64,000 bases of DNA from Mycobacterium terramassiliense (GTDB lineage: Bacteria; Actinomycetota; Actinomycetes; Mycobacteriales; Mycobacteriaceae), in NCBI RefSeq assembly GCF_900157385.1, contig NZ_LT717700.1, positions 248,001-312,000 of the forward strand, read 5' to 3'. Position numbers and translations under genes: made by a program. A model generated the notes under the pieces. The model saw only the letters and a program-made list of their open reading frames with translations, was not told the origin of the DNA and ran no database searches. Below, in pieces: positions 47,361-57,763 of the stretch; the stretch's first letter is position 1; each line of letters opens with the position of its first letter.

Positions 47361-48421
47361 GCCGCGCCAACGACGATGCAGTGGGGGTAACCCCAGCCGC
47401 GCAGCGGCGAGGGGGACGAAGCGATGAGAAGGAGCGGCGCCCGGAGGCCGGAGTCAAGCTGGCCCACGAGCTGCTGTCGGACATGGTCCGCGTGCGCCGC
47501 ATGGAGGAGAAATGCGCGGAACTGTACAGCGCGGCCAAGATTCGCGGGTTCCTGCACCTCTACGTCGGCGAGGAGGCCGTCGCCGCCGGATCGTTGCGCG
47601 CGCTGGCCGACGACGACGCGGTGGTCGCGACCTACCGCGAGCACGCGCACGCGCTGCTGCGCGGCGTCCCGATGAGCTCGATCATGGCCGAGATGTTCGG
47701 CAAGCAGGAGGGCTGCTCGCGCGGGCGTGGCGGATCGATGCACCTGTTCGACGCGTCCAGGCGGTTCTATGGCGGTAACGCGATCGTCGCCGGCGGCCTG
47801 CCGCTCGCCGTGGGCATCGCGCTGGCCGACGCCGTGCTGCAGCAGAAGCGGGTGACGGCCTGCTACTTCGGCGACGGTGCGGTGGCCGAGGGCGCGTTTC
47901 ACGAGTCGCTGAACATGGCCGCACTGTGGAACCTGCCGGTGCTGTTCTGTTGCGAGAACAACCTTTACGCGATGGGCACCGCGCTGGACCGGGCGCAGTC
48001 GCAGACCGACCTCACCGTCAAGGCCGCGTCGTACCGCGTTCCCACGATGGCCGTCGACGGGATGGATGCCGAGGCGTGCCACGTCGCCGCGCAACAGGGT
48101 GTCGATCACGTCCGCGACACCGGCGGGCCCTTTTTCATCGAGTTCCGCACCTACCGGTTCCGGGCGCATTCGATGTTCGACCCCGAGCTGTACCGGGACA
48201 AGGCCGAGGTCGAAAAGTGGCGCGAGCGCGACCCGATCCGATCGTTCACCGAGAAGTGCCTCGGCGACGGCGCGCTCTCGGAGGATGACGTGCGGGATAT
48301 CGAAGACTCGGCGGCCGCTGAGATCGAGGCCGCGGTGGCATTCGCCGAGGCCGGAACATGGGAGGACGTAGCGGATCTCGAACGCGATGTCCTCACCCCG
48401 CAAGCGGAGGCGACGCGATGA
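47357..48421 (+). CDS. pdhA: 2-Oxoacid dehydrogenase E1 alpha subunit (pyruvate-type)
   Basis: A 354-residue thiamine-diphosphate-dependent E1 alpha. It has [20 protein letters not shown] and [12 protein letters not shown] (GDG...NN cofactor motif) and [14 protein letters not shown], the phosphorylation-loop region. With E1 beta it decarboxylates a 2-oxoacid and reductively acylates the lipoyl arm of E2. Pyruvate is the likely substrate from overall likeness (RGSMHLFD), but branched-chain or acetoin substrates are not excluded. The gene overlaps acsA by four bases and E1 beta by four. Confidence 0.9.
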
Positions 48422-49404
48422 AGGCGACGAAGACCACCTACCGCACCGCCGTCCACGACGCGATGCGTGATGCGCTGCGCGACGACCCGCGCGTCGTGCT
48501 GATGGGAGAGGACGTCGGGCGGTACGGCGGCACGTACGCGGCGTCCAAAGGCCTGCTGGAGGAATTCGGTCCCGAGCGGGTGCGCGACACCCCGCTGTCG
48601 GAACTGGGTTTCGTCGGGATCGGAATAGGCGCCGCGCTGGGCGGATTGCGCCCGATCGTCGAAATCATGACGGTGAACTTCAGCCTGCTGGCGCTCGACC
48701 AGATCGTCAATACCGCTGCGGCCCTTCGCCATATGTCGGGCGGGCAGTTCTCCGTTCCGCTCGTCGTCCGGATGGCCACGGGCGCCGGACGCCAGCTCGC
48801 CGCCCAGCACTCGCACAGCCTGGAGCCCTGGTACGCCCACATCCCGGGCATCAAGGTGCTGGCCCCGGCCACCGTCGAGGACGCCTACGGCATGCTGGGC
48901 CCCGCGCTGGCCGATCCGGACCCCGTGGTGATCTTCGAACACGTCCAGCTCTACAACACCTCGTCCGACACCGAGGCCCTCGGGCCCACCGACATCTGCC
49001 GGGCGGCCGTCCGTCGCGGCGGCACCGATGTGACGGTGGCGGCCTACGGCGGCTCGCTGTGGAAGGCGCTGGACGCCGCCAACGAGTTGTCCCTGGCCGG
49101 AATCGACTGCGAGGTCATCGATCTGCGCGTCCTGCGGCCCCTCGACGAGGACACCATCCTCGAATCCGTGCGCAAGACGCATCGCCTCGTCATCGTCGAC
49201 GAGGCCTGGCGCAGCGGCAGTCTGGCCGCGGAGATCACCGCGCGCGTCGTGGAGGGCGCGTTCTACGACCTCGACGCCCCCATCGCCCGGGTGTGCAGCG
49301 CCGAGGTCCCCATGCCGTACGCGAAGCACCTGGAACAGGCGGCCCTGCCGCAAACCGCGCAGATCGTCGCCGCCGTCCAGAATCTCTTCGGTGAACGGCA
49401 ATGA
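48418..49404 (+). CDS. pdhB: 2-Oxoacid dehydrogenase E1 beta subunit
   Basis: A 328-residue E1 beta with [39 protein letters not shown] and the [25 protein letters not shown] segment in pieces, ending with [19 protein letters not shown] [14 protein letters not shown]. It forms the alpha2-beta2 E1 with the preceding gene. The ATG at 48418 starts the conserved region and overlaps the upstream stop codon. Confidence 0.9.
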   Translation: MKATKTTYRTAVHDAMRDALRDDPRVVLMGEDVGRYGGTYAASKGLLEEFGPERVRDTPLSELGFVGIGIGAALGGLRPIVEIMTVNFSLLALDQIVNTAAALRHMSGGQFSVPLVVRMATGAGRQLAAQHSHSLEPWYAHIPGIKVLAPATVEDAYGMLGPALADPDPVVIFEHVQLYNTSSDTEALGPTDICRAAVRRGGTDVTVAAYGGSLWKALDAANELSLAGIDCEVIDLRVLRPLDEDTILESVRKTHRLVIVDEAWRSGSLAAEITARVVEGAFYDLDAPIARVCSAEVPMPYAKHLEQAALPQTAQIVAAVQNLFGERQ

Positions 49405-50627
49405 TCGAGTTCACGATGCCGGCGCTGGGCGCCGACATGGACGAGGGCACGCTCAACGAGTGGCTGGTCAAGCCCGGCGACAAGATCGCCCGCGGCCAGA
49501 TCGTGGCGGTCGTCGAAACCACCAAGGCCGCGGTGGAAGTCGAATGCTGGCAGGAGGGAACGGTCAGCGAACTGCTCGTTCCGGTCGGTGCAACCGTCCA
49601 AGTGGGAGCCCCCTTGGCGACGCTGCTCGCACCGGGCGAGAAGGCGGAAAAGCGGGCCGGGAAGCCCCGGCCGCCGACGAGCGACGTCACCACGCCGTCG
49701 GCGGCGCCGCCCAAGCCACACATGGCCGTCACCTCCCCCGGCGCACCGCAACATCGCCGCTGGATCTCACCGGCGGCGCGCCGCCTCGCCCAATCGCTGC
49801 ACGTCGACGTCGACGCGGTGAGCGGCACCGGTCCGCAGGGCGCCGTCACCATCAGCGACGTGGAGCACGCGGCCGCCAGCCTCGCGCACGCGGCCGCCGA
49901 GGAACGCGCCGCGACACCGGCCCCCGAGACCCCGGCCAAGACCAAGCCGGCCGACCGCGCGGCGCTGATGCGAAAGTCGATCGCGGCGGCGATGAGCCGG
50001 TCCAAGCGAGAGATCCCGCACTATTACCTCGCCGACGAGATCGTGCTGGAGAACGCGCTCACCTGGCTGACCACCCGCAACGCGCAACGCTCCATCGACG
50101 AACGCGTGCTGCCGGCCGTCCTGCTGTTGAAGGCGGTCGGCGTCGCCGCGCAGCGCTTCGCCGAGTTCAACGGGTTCTGGCGGGACGACGGGTTCCAGCC
50201 CGGCACCGGGGTCCATGTCGGGGTCGGGATCTCGCTGCGCGGCGGCGGTCTCGTCGCGCCGGCCATCCACGACGTCCCGGAGAAGAAGCTCGACGAGTTG
50301 ATGGAGGATCTCACGGATCTGGTGGCGCGGGCGCGCTCCTTCTCACTGCGGAGTTCCGAGATGTCGGATCCGACCATTACGGTCACGAACCTCGGCGACC
50401 AGGGCGTCGATGCGGTCTTCGGGGTCATCTATCCACCGCAGGTGGCGCTCGTCGGTTTCGGCCAGCCGGCCCAGCGCGTCTGCGTCATCGACGGCGGGAT
50501 CCGGGTTGTCACCACGGTGCAAGCCACGCTCGCCGCCGACCATCGCGCCAGCGACGGTCACCGGGGCGCGTTGTTCCTGAAAGCAATCAACGAGCTGCTC
50601 CAGCAGCCCGACCTCTTGGAGAAGTGA
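49401..50627 (+). CDS. pdhC: 2-Oxoacid dehydrogenase E2 (dihydrolipoamide acyltransferase)
   Basis: A 408-residue E2. The lipoyl domain (1-78) has the lipoylated Lys42 in [12 protein letters not shown] linker follows, then the peripheral subunit-binding domain (about 115-150: [18 protein letters not shown]...[11 protein letters not shown]), and the catalytic domain (about 185-408) with DHRASDG (380-386). It moves the acyl group from E1 to CoA, or perhaps to another thiol acceptor. No E3 gene follows; instead an acyl carrier protein gene begins 8 bases later. Confidence 0.92.
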   Translation: MIEFTMPALGADMDEGTLNEWLVKPGDKIARGQIVAVVETTKAAVEVECWQEGTVSELLVPVGATVQVGAPLATLLAPGEKAEKRAGKPRPPTSDVTTPSAAPPKPHMAVTSPGAPQHRRWISPAARRLAQSLHVDVDAVSGTGPQGAVTISDVEHAAASLAHAAAEERAATPAPETPAKTKPADRAALMRKSIAAAMSRSKREIPHYYLADEIVLENALTWLTTRNAQRSIDERVLPAVLLLKAVGVAAQRFAEFNGFWRDDGFQPGTGVHVGVGISLRGGGLVAPAIHDVPEKKLDELMEDLTDLVARARSFSLRSSEMSDPTITVTNLGDQGVDAVFGVIYPPQVALVGFGQPAQRVCVIDGGIRVVTTVQATLAADHRASDGHRGALFLKAINELLQQPDLLEK

Positions 50628-50634
50628 GTCCACC

Positions 50635-50889
50635 ATGACAACGACGAACGAAGACACCCGTTCGGTGGTGCTGTCTGTGCTGACCACCATCGCCCCCGAA
50701 GTCGAGCCGGACGACATCCGCGACGACGTCCTGCTGCGCGACCAGGTGGACCTCGATTCGATGGACTGGCTGAGTTTTCTGCGCGGCATCCACCGCCGGT
50801 TGCACGTGGATATCCCCGAATCGGACTACGCATCGCTGCGGACGTTGGCCGACGTCGTCGGCTATGTCGAGAAGAACGCCTCGGCGTAG
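50635..50889 (+). CDS. Acyl carrier protein linked to the dehydrogenase complex
   Basis: An 84-residue ACP with the phosphopantetheine-accepting Ser42 in LDSMDW, preceded by DDVLLRDQVDL. The usual DSL is DSM here, and the surface is less acidic than in fatty-acid ACP. A carrier as the last gene of a ligase/E1/E2 operon suggests that the acyl group ends on, or is loaded from, a protein-bound pantetheine thiol. The acceptor protein and phosphopantetheinyl transferase are not in the window. Confidence 0.88.
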   Translation: MTTTNEDTRSVVLSVLTTIAPEVEPDDIRDDVLLRDQVDLDSMDWLSFLRGIHRRLHVDIPESDYASLRTLADVVGYVEKNASA

Positions 50890-50918
50890 GGCCTTTGGCG
50901 TCCAAATGGCCCCCGCCG

Positions 50919-50938
50919 ACCGGGACGAACGACCCTGG
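50919..50938 (+). promoter_or_regulatory. DosR box upstream of acg copy 3
   Basis: The core GGGACGAACGACCC (50922-50935) matches 11 of 14 positions, with an exact GGGAC half. Its centre lies 43 bases before the ATG at 50972, with a TACCTT -10-like hexamer (50959-50964 region) between, as for a leaderless mRNA. A weaker similar sequence lies about 30 bases upstream (near 50889-50902). Confidence 0.7.
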
Positions 50939-50971
50939 CCACCCACCCCGATGACGCCTACCTTCGATGTT

Positions 50972-51949
50972 ATGACCGCGGCCCCGGACACCGAGACCCT
51001 GAAAAGGGCGGTGCAGCTCGCGTGCCGGGCTCCGTCGGTGCACAACAGCCAGCCCTGGCGGTGGGTGGTCGAGGACGGGGCGCTGCAACTTTTCCTCGAC
51101 CGCGACCGCACGGTGCCGGGCACCGACCCTTCGGGCCGGGAGGCCATCCTCAGCTGTGGCGCCGCGCTCGATCACGTTCGGGTCGCCATGCTCGCCGCGG
51201 GTTGGGGCGCACAGACCGAACGATTTCCCAACCCCGACGACCCGAACCATCTGGCGAGGATCGAATTCAGTCCGGTCGAGCACGTCACCCGCGCGCAGCG
51301 CGACCGCGCCAACGCGATCCTGCACCGGCGAACCGACCGGCTTCCGATGGGGGAGCCCACCTATTGGAGCCTCTTCGAGCCGGTCGTGCGCAGCACGCTC
51401 GACGAGGGCGTCGTGACGCTCGACGTGCTCGCCGACGAGGCGCGACCCAGGCTGGCCCAGGCCTCCCAGCTCACCGAAGCGCTGCGTCGCGACGACGCGT
51501 CCTATCACGCCGAACTCGAGTGGTGGACTTCGCCGTTCGCGTCGCACGCGGGCGTGCCGCCGCGCGCGCTGCCGTCCGACAAGGAAAGCGGCCGGGTGGA
51601 CGTGGCGCGCGAATTCCCGGTCAGAACCCACGCGGATCGGCGTCCCGAGGTCGCGGTGGACTGGTCGAAAATCATGGTGCTGTCCACCCCGCAGGACACC
51701 CGGGAAGACGTGTTGCGTTGCGGCGAAGCGTTGTCGAACGTGTTGCTGGAGTGCACGATGGCCTTCCTGGCGACCTGCACGCTGACCCACCTGATCGAAC
51801 TGGACGAGAGCCGCGACATCGTGCGCGGCATGCTCGCCGGCGGCGGCCACCCGCAGGTGCTGATCCGGGCCGGCATAGCGCCGCCGATGGAGGCCGTTCC
51901 CCCGCCCACCCCCCGGCGCGCGCCGAGCGCCGTCCTGCAGATCCGCTAG
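50972..51949 (+). CDS. Acg-family nitroreductase-like flavoprotein (copy 3)
   Basis: A 325-residue Acg-family protein with LACRAPSVHNSQPWRWVV, PSGREAILSCGAALDHVRVAM, RRTDRLPMGE and CGEALSNVLLECTMAFLATC. It is predicted to bind FMN and be DosR-controlled. The ATG at 50972 (MTAAPDTETLKRAV) is preferred over 50951 because of its 43-base distance to the DosR box and the -10-like TACCTT; neither has a ribosome site, consistent with a leaderless transcript. It is on the same strand as the dehydrogenase/ACP operon. Confidence 0.87.
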   Translation: MTAAPDTETLKRAVQLACRAPSVHNSQPWRWVVEDGALQLFLDRDRTVPGTDPSGREAILSCGAALDHVRVAMLAAGWGAQTERFPNPDDPNHLARIEFSPVEHVTRAQRDRANAILHRRTDRLPMGEPTYWSLFEPVVRSTLDEGVVTLDVLADEARPRLAQASQLTEALRRDDASYHAELEWWTSPFASHAGVPPRALPSDKESGRVDVAREFPVRTHADRRPEVAVDWSKIMVLSTPQDTREDVLRCGEALSNVLLECTMAFLATCTLTHLIELDESRDIVRGMLAGGGHPQVLIRAGIAPPMEAVPPPTPRRAPSAVLQIR

Positions 51950-52010
51950 TTACACTGGCACGAACCGTCAAGTGGTTGAAGAACTTTGATCCGCCGAAGA
52001 AGGGTGGCCG

Positions 52011-52445
52011 ATGTCCGGGACCGATGATGTGGTGACCATCCTGCCGGTGCACGAATGCTGGGACCTGATGGGCGGAGTCACGCTGGGACGATTGGTCACC
52101 AGCGTGGACGGCCAGCCCGAGATCTTCCCCGTCAACTACGCCGTCCAGAACCGCACCGTGCTGTTTCGTACCGCGGAGGGCACCAAGCTGGTCAGCACCG
52201 CGATCAACAACCGCGTGCTGTTCGAGGTCGACGACCACAACGTCGCGGAGGGCTGGAGCGTCATCGTCAAGGGCCGGGCGCGCTCGCTGCGCACCAGCGA
52301 GCAGATCGAGGAAGCCGAACGCGCGCAGCTGCTGCCGTGGACCTCGACCGAGAAGACCCACTACGTGCGGGTGATTCCCGAGCTGGTCACCGGCCGCCGG
52401 TTCCGGTTCGGCCCGCCGCTGCTGGGCAGCCGCGAGCGCGCCTGA
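52011..52445 (+). CDS. Pyridoxamine-5'-phosphate-oxidase-fold protein (Rv3129-like)
   Basis: A 144-residue split-barrel flavin-binding protein, resembling DosR-regulon Rv3129. Conserved parts are CWDLMGGVTLGRLVTS, IFPVNYAVQNRTVLFRTAEGTKL and WSVIVKGRARSL. Members bind FMN, F420 or haem; the cofactor is not decided by sequence. It is 61 bases downstream of acg copy 3, probably in one operon, and convergent with the lysyltransferase-like gene (one-base gap). Confidence 0.85.
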   Translation: MSGTDDVVTILPVHECWDLMGGVTLGRLVTSVDGQPEIFPVNYAVQNRTVLFRTAEGTKLVSTAINNRVLFEVDDHNVAEGWSVIVKGRARSLRTSEQIEEAERAQLLPWTSTEKTHYVRVIPELVTGRRFRFGPPLLGSRERA

Positions 52446-52446
52446 G

Positions 52447-53868
52447 TCAACGCACCAGCCGGTGGCGGCGCGGGCGCGGCAGGAACTCCAGCGACAACAA
52501 CACCAGCAGCGCCGCCGGAATGTGGTGAGCGCAGAGCACCACATAGCGCCGCTCGGCCGGGGCGTGGAACTTGCGCAGGTAGCGGTACAGGGACTCCAAG
52601 CGGATCAGGGGGTCCAGCAGGTGGATCAGGCGATACGCGATCCGCTGCAGCGGCGTGGGGTCGACGGCATCGAAGATCTCCGGGAACGCGGCGAACGCCA
52701 GCGAAAGACGCAGCGCCCCCTTGCTTTTCGCATCGGTGATCATGTCAACGCTGAGCCGTTCGTCGACGCCGTTGGGGGCGTCCGGGCGGCGGAACGGCGC
52801 GTCGAGGCTGACCTCCGCTCCTCCGTCGGCGGTCGCGTATCGGTGAAACGCCACCACCCGACCGCACCGATCGCGGGCGATGGCCAGCTTGATCCCGGGG
52901 TAGCGGCCCCGCAGGGCGCCGTCGAGGTTCATGCAGAAGCCCCGTTCGGTGCGCGCCGCGCGGTGTGCGGCGTACAGCACGTCGGTCAGCTCGGCGGCCA
53001 ATACCGGATCGAGTTCTTGTTCGTCGACGATCTGCGTGGTGACCCCGCAATTGCGGCTGCGCTGCACCGCCTGGCGCAGGTTGCGGAAGCGGCGACCGCG
53101 CATCGTGAAGTGTCGAACGTCGACGACGACGTCGCGGCCGATCGGCACCGCGAGCATCTTCTGCCCGACCACGTCGTTGCCCCATAGCTTCACGTGCCGC
53201 TCGCCGGCGGCCAACACGATGATCTGCCATCCCCGGCCGCGGCACATGCGGACGAAATCGATTACCAGACCCCCGAATTGGCTGGCGTCACCGATCGGGT
53301 CGCCGCTGACGACGGCAAACCCAAGCCGGGTGCGGTAGGCGATCGCCGCGGAGCCGTCGGCGTTGAAGTGGTAGCTCTTGCCGGAGTGCATGGCGAAGGG
53401 CGCCAACGCATCCTCATGGGTGGCGTCGACGAGAGGCCATACCCGCTCCAGCAGCTCCGGTTGCGGTTTGGCCGTCGTCGGCAACATGAGCGCGAGCCCG
53501 CCGGCCGCGATGAGGACGTTGCCGAACATGGCGAACGAAAGGAAGTGCGCGGACAGGCCCAAGCCCACCCCGGCGGCGGCGATCGCCGCGTGCCCGACGG
53601 TGACCGGCCGGCCCAGAAAGATGCCGCGCGCAATCAGGGCCGCGGCGGCGAGCAGCGCCACCGACCACCCGAACCTGCCGGGGGCGACCCGATACAAGCC
53701 CAGCTGTTCGCGCACCTCCAGCAGCGCCAACCAGCCCAGGGCACAGAGCAGGATCGCGGCGCTGCCGATGCGCGCCGCCGGCACGTCGGCGCTGACCAGG
53801 ACCCGTTGGCGACCGCGGCGTTTCCCGAGTAGGGGCGGCGGCTCAGCGTCGGTTGAGAAACCAGACAT
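52447..53868 (-). CDS. Phosphatidylglycerol lysyltransferase-like (DUF2156) membrane protein
   Basis: A 473-residue protein. The N-terminal part has about four membrane segments (about 20-135: IGSAAILLCALGWLALL, WSVALLAAAALIARGIFL and others). The soluble part (about 150-440) has the DUF2156/GNAT-like fold of LPG synthases: HSGKSYHFNADGSAAIAYR, GFAVVSGDPIGD, NLRQAVQRSRNCG. Such proteins add an amino acid from aminoacyl-tRNA to phosphatidylglycerol. Here substrate and acceptor are not established. The ATG at 53868 lies inside the 3' end of tspO (26-base overlap). Last gene of the long minus-strand run that includes the hydrogenase. Confidence 0.75.
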   Translation of the reverse strand: MSGFSTDAEPPPLLGKRRGRQRVLVSADVPAARIGSAAILLCALGWLALLEVREQLGLYRVAPGRFGWSVALLAAAALIARGIFLGRPVTVGHAAIAAAGVGLGLSAHFLSFAMFGNVLIAAGGLALMLPTTAKPQPELLERVWPLVDATHEDALAPFAMHSGKSYHFNADGSAAIAYRTRLGFAVVSGDPIGDASQFGGLVIDFVRMCRGRGWQIIVLAAGERHVKLWGNDVVGQKMLAVPIGRDVVVDVRHFTMRGRRFRNLRQAVQRSRNCGVTTQIVDEQELDPVLAAELTDVLYAAHRAARTERGFCMNLDGALRGRYPGIKLAIARDRCGRVVAFHRYATADGGAEVSLDAPFRRPDAPNGVDERLSVDMITDAKSKGALRLSLAFAAFPEIFDAVDPTPLQRIAYRLIHLLDPLIRLESLYRYLRKFHAPAERRYVVLCAHHIPAALLVLLSLEFLPRPRRHRLVR

Positions 53869-54325
53869 GGCCGGACAACAGCGTCGCGAAGGCACACCAG
53901 AGGGGGTACAACGCCAGCGGCGCGGCGCGCATGCCCTGCACGGCCACCGCGCGTCTGGCCAAGTCGGCGCTGCTGCCGGCGAGCACCGCCGCCGCGATCG
54001 CCGAGGTGCCCAACAGGCGCCGGTTGAAGAACAGCCATGACCAGCCCGCGTTCAGCACGAGGTTTACCGCCAAGGCGGTCACGTATCCGCGCCGTTCCGG
54101 CTTCCGCCCGCGACGCTCCAGCTCGTCAAGGACGTTTGACGACACGATCGCGATGTCCGCATAGAGGACTGGCCAGACGATGGGAAACGCCTGCGGCGGG
54201 GGCTGATACGGCGGTTTGCGCAACGACCGATACCACGGCGAAGCGGCCGGCCGGCTCGCCAAGCCACCGGCGACAGCGCTCAGAACCACTGCCGCGGCGG
54301 TGGGGATCAGGGTCCGGGCCCGCAC
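53843..54325 (-). CDS. tspO: TspO/MBR family protein
   Basis: A 160-residue five-span membrane protein of the TspO family, with the family signature SLRKPPYQPPPQAFPIVWPV. TspO proteins bind porphyrins and cholesterol-like ligands and, in bacteria, respond to oxygen or stress and help handle tetrapyrroles. In this locus a link to haem or to the sensor/hydrogenase redox chemistry is possible but unproven. The GTG at 54325 is adjacent to the end of the stomatin-like gene (1-base gap). Confidence 0.88.
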   Translation of the reverse strand: MRARTLIPTAAAVVLSAVAGGLASRPAASPWYRSLRKPPYQPPPQAFPIVWPVLYADIAIVSSNVLDELERRGRKPERRGYVTALAVNLVLNAGWSWLFFNRRLLGTSAIAAAVLAGSSADLARRAVAVQGMRAAPLALYPLWCAFATLLSGHVWFLNRR

Positions 54326-54326
54326 A

Positions 54327-55178
54327 TCAAGCTCCCGTGCGAAGCGGCGCGGCGTGGATCAGGTTGTCGTCGGACGGCGCGCCAAGTTGCTCGGTGGACC
54401 TCGAGGCGTCCGACTCGCGCGTCAGGAAGGCCGTGAGTTCCCCGATCGCGGTCATGAGCGGGGCGGGGAAGACGATGGTGGTGTTCTTCTCCACCCCAAG
54501 TTCGAGCAGGGTCTGCAGGTTGCGCAGTTGCAAGGCCAGCGGGTGGCGCATCATGGTGTCGGACGCGTCGCCGAGGGCGGCGGCGGCGCGCGCCTCCCCC
54601 TCCGCGGCAATGATTTTGGCCCGCTTCTCGCGCTCGGCTTCGGCCTCTCGGGCCATCGCCCGCTTCATGCTGTCCGGAAGCTGGATGTCCTTGAGCTCGA
54701 CCAGGGTGACCTCGACGCCCCATTCCACGGTGGTCGTGTCGAGGATCTGGCGGATGCTGCCGTTGATCTTCTCCGTCTGGGCGAGCACTTCGTCGAGGGA
54801 ATGTTGTCCGACGACGTTGCGCAGCGTGGTTTGCGCGATTTGGTCGATCGCGGCGTTGACGTTTTCGATCACGACGACGGCCTTGCGGGCGTCGACGACC
54901 CGGAAGTAGGCGACCGCGGCGATGTCGACGCTCACGTTGTCCCGGGTGATGATGCCCTGCGACTGGATCGGCATGGTCACGATGCGCATTGAAATCCGCC
55001 ACAGGCGGTCGATGACCGGAATGATGAACCGCAATCCGGGTTCGCGCACCGCGATGACCCGGCCGAGCCGAAAATGCACACCGCGCTGATACTGCTGGAC
55101 CACCCTGATCGAGGCGATCGCCAGCAGCGCTGCGACGACAGCCCCGGAAACCAGCCACGCTATGGCACTTTGGCTCAT
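54327..55178 (-). CDS. Slipin/stomatin-like SPFH membrane protein
   Basis: A 283-residue protein with a single N-terminal membrane segment (SAIAWLVSGAVVAALLAIASI), an SPFH domain (about 25-190; RVVQQYQRGVHFRLG, VDIAAVAYFRVVD, RNVVGQHSLDEVLAQ) and a C-terminal Ala/Glu coiled coil (EAEREKRAKIIAAEGEARAAA). It forms membrane-associated oligomers that organise lipid domains. A companion NfeD protein is absent. The ATG at 55178 starts the hydrophobic segment; the frame is open to 55235 without further features. It is 28 bases after the hydrogenase protease gene. Confidence 0.88.
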   Translation of the reverse strand: MSQSAIAWLVSGAVVAALLAIASIRVVQQYQRGVHFRLGRVIAVREPGLRFIIPVIDRLWRISMRIVTMPIQSQGIITRDNVSVDIAAVAYFRVVDARKAVVVIENVNAAIDQIAQTTLRNVVGQHSLDEVLAQTEKINGSIRQILDTTTVEWGVEVTLVELKDIQLPDSMKRAMAREAEAEREKRAKIIAAEGEARAAAALGDASDTMMRHPLALQLRNLQTLLELGVEKNTTIVFPAPLMTAIGELTAFLTRESDASRSTEQLGAPSDDNLIHAAPLRTGA

Positions 55179-55206
55179 GCCACCAACGCTAGGGCCGCCG
55201 CGATCG

Positions 55207-55719
55207 TCAGTCAGCGGCCAAAAGTCCCCCGTCACCTGACCGAAGGGCCCTTCCTCCTCGCCTGCGGTCGATCTCGGCCACCACCATGCCGACGACCTGC
55301 GGGACGGCCCGCTCGACGGGAGGCGTCAAACCGGTGCCGTGGCCGGTGTCGGCGACTTCGACGGTGAGCAGCACCAGTTCGCCGGGGACGCGACCCAGCG
55401 CCTCGCCCAACGCGTGGGCGCTCGCGAGATCGACGCCGTGCGAACTCAGGCCGTCACCCGCCGCCAGGTCGCTCAGGCCGCAGCGCCGGACGCGCCCCGG
55501 CGCCGGCGGCGTCGCGACCGCGCCGTCGATCACCACGGCGAGCCCCGCGCCCGACCACGCCTCCAGCAGACCCATGGGCTCCACGATGCCGGTCACGACC
55601 CGAACACCCTTGAGTCCCCGGCTGTGCAGCTCGTCGGCCACCACGATGCCGACGCCGTCGTCGCGGCGGTAGCGATTGCCCAGGCCGATGACCACTGCGC
55701 CGACGGGGCTGTCCGTCAT
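55207..55719 (-). CDS. Hydrogenase maturation protease (HyaD/HycI type)
   Basis: A 170-residue nickel-dependent endopeptidase. It has IGLGNRYRRDDGVGIVVAD at the start and a later metal ligand Asp (VIDGAVAT) and HGVDLASA. It would trim the C-terminus of the hydrogenase large subunit after nickel insertion. The ATG overlaps the end of the large-subunit gene (ATGA), as expected for a dedicated protease. The HypABCDEF accessory proteins are not in the window. Confidence 0.9.
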   Translation of the reverse strand: MTDSPVGAVVIGLGNRYRRDDGVGIVVADELHSRGLKGVRVVTGIVEPMGLLEAWSGAGLAVVIDGAVATPPAPGRVRRCGLSDLAAGDGLSSHGVDLASAHALGEALGRVPGELVLLTVEVADTGHGTGLTPPVERAVPQVVGMVVAEIDRRRGGRALRSGDGGLLAAD

Positions 55720-57008
55720 TCCCGCTGCACCGTCAGCGTCAGGAAGTGCGCGGAGCAGGAGATGCACGGGTCGTAGCTGCGAATCAACTGCTCGCACAAC
55801 GCGGTCAGCGCGGCATCATCGAGGGACAGGTTGCCGGACACCAGCCGGGCCAGGTCGGCTTCGATGGCCGCCTGGTTCTGCGAGGTCGGCGGGATAAGCG
55901 TCGCCGCGGAAACCAGCCCGTCCTCGCCGATCCGGTACCCGTGATACAGCAGGCCGCGGGGCGCCTCGCTGACGCCGTGGCCGACCCCGGCCCGCGCCGG
56001 GACGTCGACGAACGGGCGCGGCGGGCGCTGGTATTCGTCGATGATCCGCAGCGCCTCCTCGACCGCGTAGACCACCTCGACGGCGCGGACGACGATGCTG
56101 CGGAACGGGTTTCGGCATTCGGACGAAAGCCCGGCCTGGGCGGCGGCCTGCGCCGCGACGGGCGACAGCGTCGCCGAGTTCAGCGAGTAGCGCGCCAGGG
56201 GCCCCGTCAAATAGCGGCCGCCGTCCAGCGTCGCGTGCAGCGCGGTGGAGTAGGGCACCTGGGACTCGACGACGTGGTCGGTGAACTCGGCCACCGGAAA
56301 CGACGGGCCCGCGCTGCGCGCGATCGTGCCGTCCTCGATGGGGTACCGGCCGGGCGCCGCGAGCGCCAGGAACTCGTGGTCGAGTTCGAGGTCGGGGAAC
56401 TCGAACCCGGACACCCACTCGACGGTCTCGAGCGCATTGTCCAGCGCGCGGCGCAGCAGCTCGGCGATCGGTTTGAAATCGGATCGCGTTGGCACCGAGT
56501 AGAATCCGCCCAGCCGCACGTTGACCGGGTGTATCGCCCGCCCACCGACGAACTCCATCAACCGGTTGCCCGCCTTCTTCAGCGCCAGCCCGCGCTCGAC
56601 GGCCGGGGCGTGGTCGCGCGCCATGCCGATGATGTCGGGATAGCCGAGAAAGTCCGGTGCGTGCAGCAGGTAGATGTGCAGGACGTGGCTGTGGATCCAT
56701 TCGCCGCAGTACAACAGGCGCCGCAACGCGACAAGCTCCTCGTCCACCTGCACGCCGCAGGCGTCTTCGATCGCGTTGCAGGCGCTGACCTGATACGCGA
56801 CCGGGCAGATGCCACAGACCCGCGCGGTCAGGTCGGGCGGCTCGGTGTGGGCGCGCCCGCGCAGGAACGCCTCGAAAAAGCGCGGCGGCTCATAGATGTT
56901 GAGCTCTACACTGTCCAGGGCGCCATCTTTCAGCGTGACGTGCAGCGCGCCCTCGCCTTCCACGCGCGTCAGCGTGCCGACGCTCAGCGTGCGGGTGGAC
57001 GGATTCAC
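55716..57008 (-). CDS. hyhL: [NiFe] hydrogenase large subunit, group 3b
   Basis: A 430-residue catalytic subunit. The proximal nickel site is [19 protein letters not shown] (L1), the distal site [15 protein letters not shown] (L2), followed by a short tail for the maturation protease. These four cysteines bind the NiFe centre. The enzyme set (FeS, flavin, small, large) is that of soluble NAD(P)-linked group 3b hydrogenases, such as M. smegmatis Hyh, which evolves H2 in hypoxia. The GTG at 57008 ([20 protein letters not shown]) overlaps the small-subunit stop. Confidence 0.93.
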   Translation of the reverse strand: MNPSTRTLSVGTLTRVEGEGALHVTLKDGALDSVELNIYEPPRFFEAFLRGRAHTEPPDLTARVCGICPVAYQVSACNAIEDACGVQVDEELVALRRLLYCGEWIHSHVLHIYLLHAPDFLGYPDIIGMARDHAPAVERGLALKKAGNRLMEFVGGRAIHPVNVRLGGFYSVPTRSDFKPIAELLRRALDNALETVEWVSGFEFPDLELDHEFLALAAPGRYPIEDGTIARSAGPSFPVAEFTDHVVESQVPYSTALHATLDGGRYLTGPLARYSLNSATLSPVAAQAAAQAGLSSECRNPFRSIVVRAVEVVYAVEEALRIIDEYQRPPRPFVDVPARAGVGHGVSEAPRGLLYHGYRIGEDGLVSAATLIPPTSQNQAAIEADLARLVSGNLSLDDAALTALCEQLIRSYDPCISCSAHFLTLTVQRE

Positions 57009-57763
57009 TGCTGGCTCCGTTCGGCCGTGAACGTGGTGACGTTGAACGTCGAGAACACCCGGTCGACGTCGCCGTCGGACATGCCGTCGCGGCGCAACAG
57101 CGGGATCAGCGTCGCCGTTGCCGGCGCCGCGGACGGCCCGAAACAGCCGAAGCAGCCGCGATGATGCCGGGGGCACAGCGCCCCGCAGCCCGCGTGTGTC
57201 ACCGGACCGAGGCACGGGATGCCCTCGGAGACAACGACGCACGTGACACCGCGCAGCTTGCACTCGGTGCACACCGTCTTGGCCGGGATCCGCGGCTTGC
57301 GCCCGATCAGCAGCGCCGCGAGGGTGTCGAGCAGCTGACCGCGATCGATCGGGCAGCCGGGCAGCTGATAGTCGACCTTGACGTGCGCCGACGCCGGCGT
57401 GGAGGTGGCCAGGGTGTCGACGTACTCCGGCTTGGCGTAGACGACGGAGGCGAACTCGGCGACGTCGGCGAAGTTGCGCAGCGCCTGCACTCCCCCGGCC
57501 GTGGCGCACGCGCCGATGGTGACCAGAACCTTGGACTGCTCCCGGATTTCGCGGATGCGGTGCTCGTCGTGGCGGGTGGTGATCGACCCCTCGACGAGCG
57601 AGACGTCGTAGGGGCCGCCGACCATCGCGCTGGAGGCCTCGGCGAACGTGGCGATCTGGACCTGGCCGGCGAGGGTGAGCAGCTCGTCCTCGCAGTCGAG
57701 CAGGGTCAGCTGGCATCCGTCGCAGGAGGCGAACTTCCACACGGCCAACGTGGTTGGGCCCAT
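57005..57763 (-). CDS. hyhS: [NiFe] hydrogenase small subunit
   Basis: A 252-residue electron-transfer subunit with the proximal cluster cysteines ([31 protein letters not shown]) and C-terminal cysteine-rich region [36 protein letters not shown] for further [4Fe-4S] clusters. It passes electrons between the NiFe site and the flavin subunit. Its ATG directly follows the stop codon of the flavin subunit (TAGATG). Confidence 0.93.
   Translation of the reverse strand: MGPTTLAVWKFASCDGCQLTLLDCEDELLTLAGQVQIATFAEASSAMVGGPYDVSLVEGSITTRHDEHRIREIREQSKVLVTIGACATAGGVQALRNFADVAEFASVVYAKPEYVDTLATSTPASAHVKVDYQLPGCPIDRGQLLDTLAALLIGRKPRIPAKTVCTECKLRGVTCVVVSEGIPCLGPVTHAGCGALCPRHHRGCFGCFGPSAAPATATLIPLLRRDGMSDGDVDRVFSTFNVTTFTAERSQQ

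Noticed and set aside
50889..50902. Second DosR-like site (GGGCCTTTGGCGTC) before acg copy 3
   Set aside because: Only about 9 of 14 core positions match, near chance in this base composition; mentioned with the better site but not called separately.
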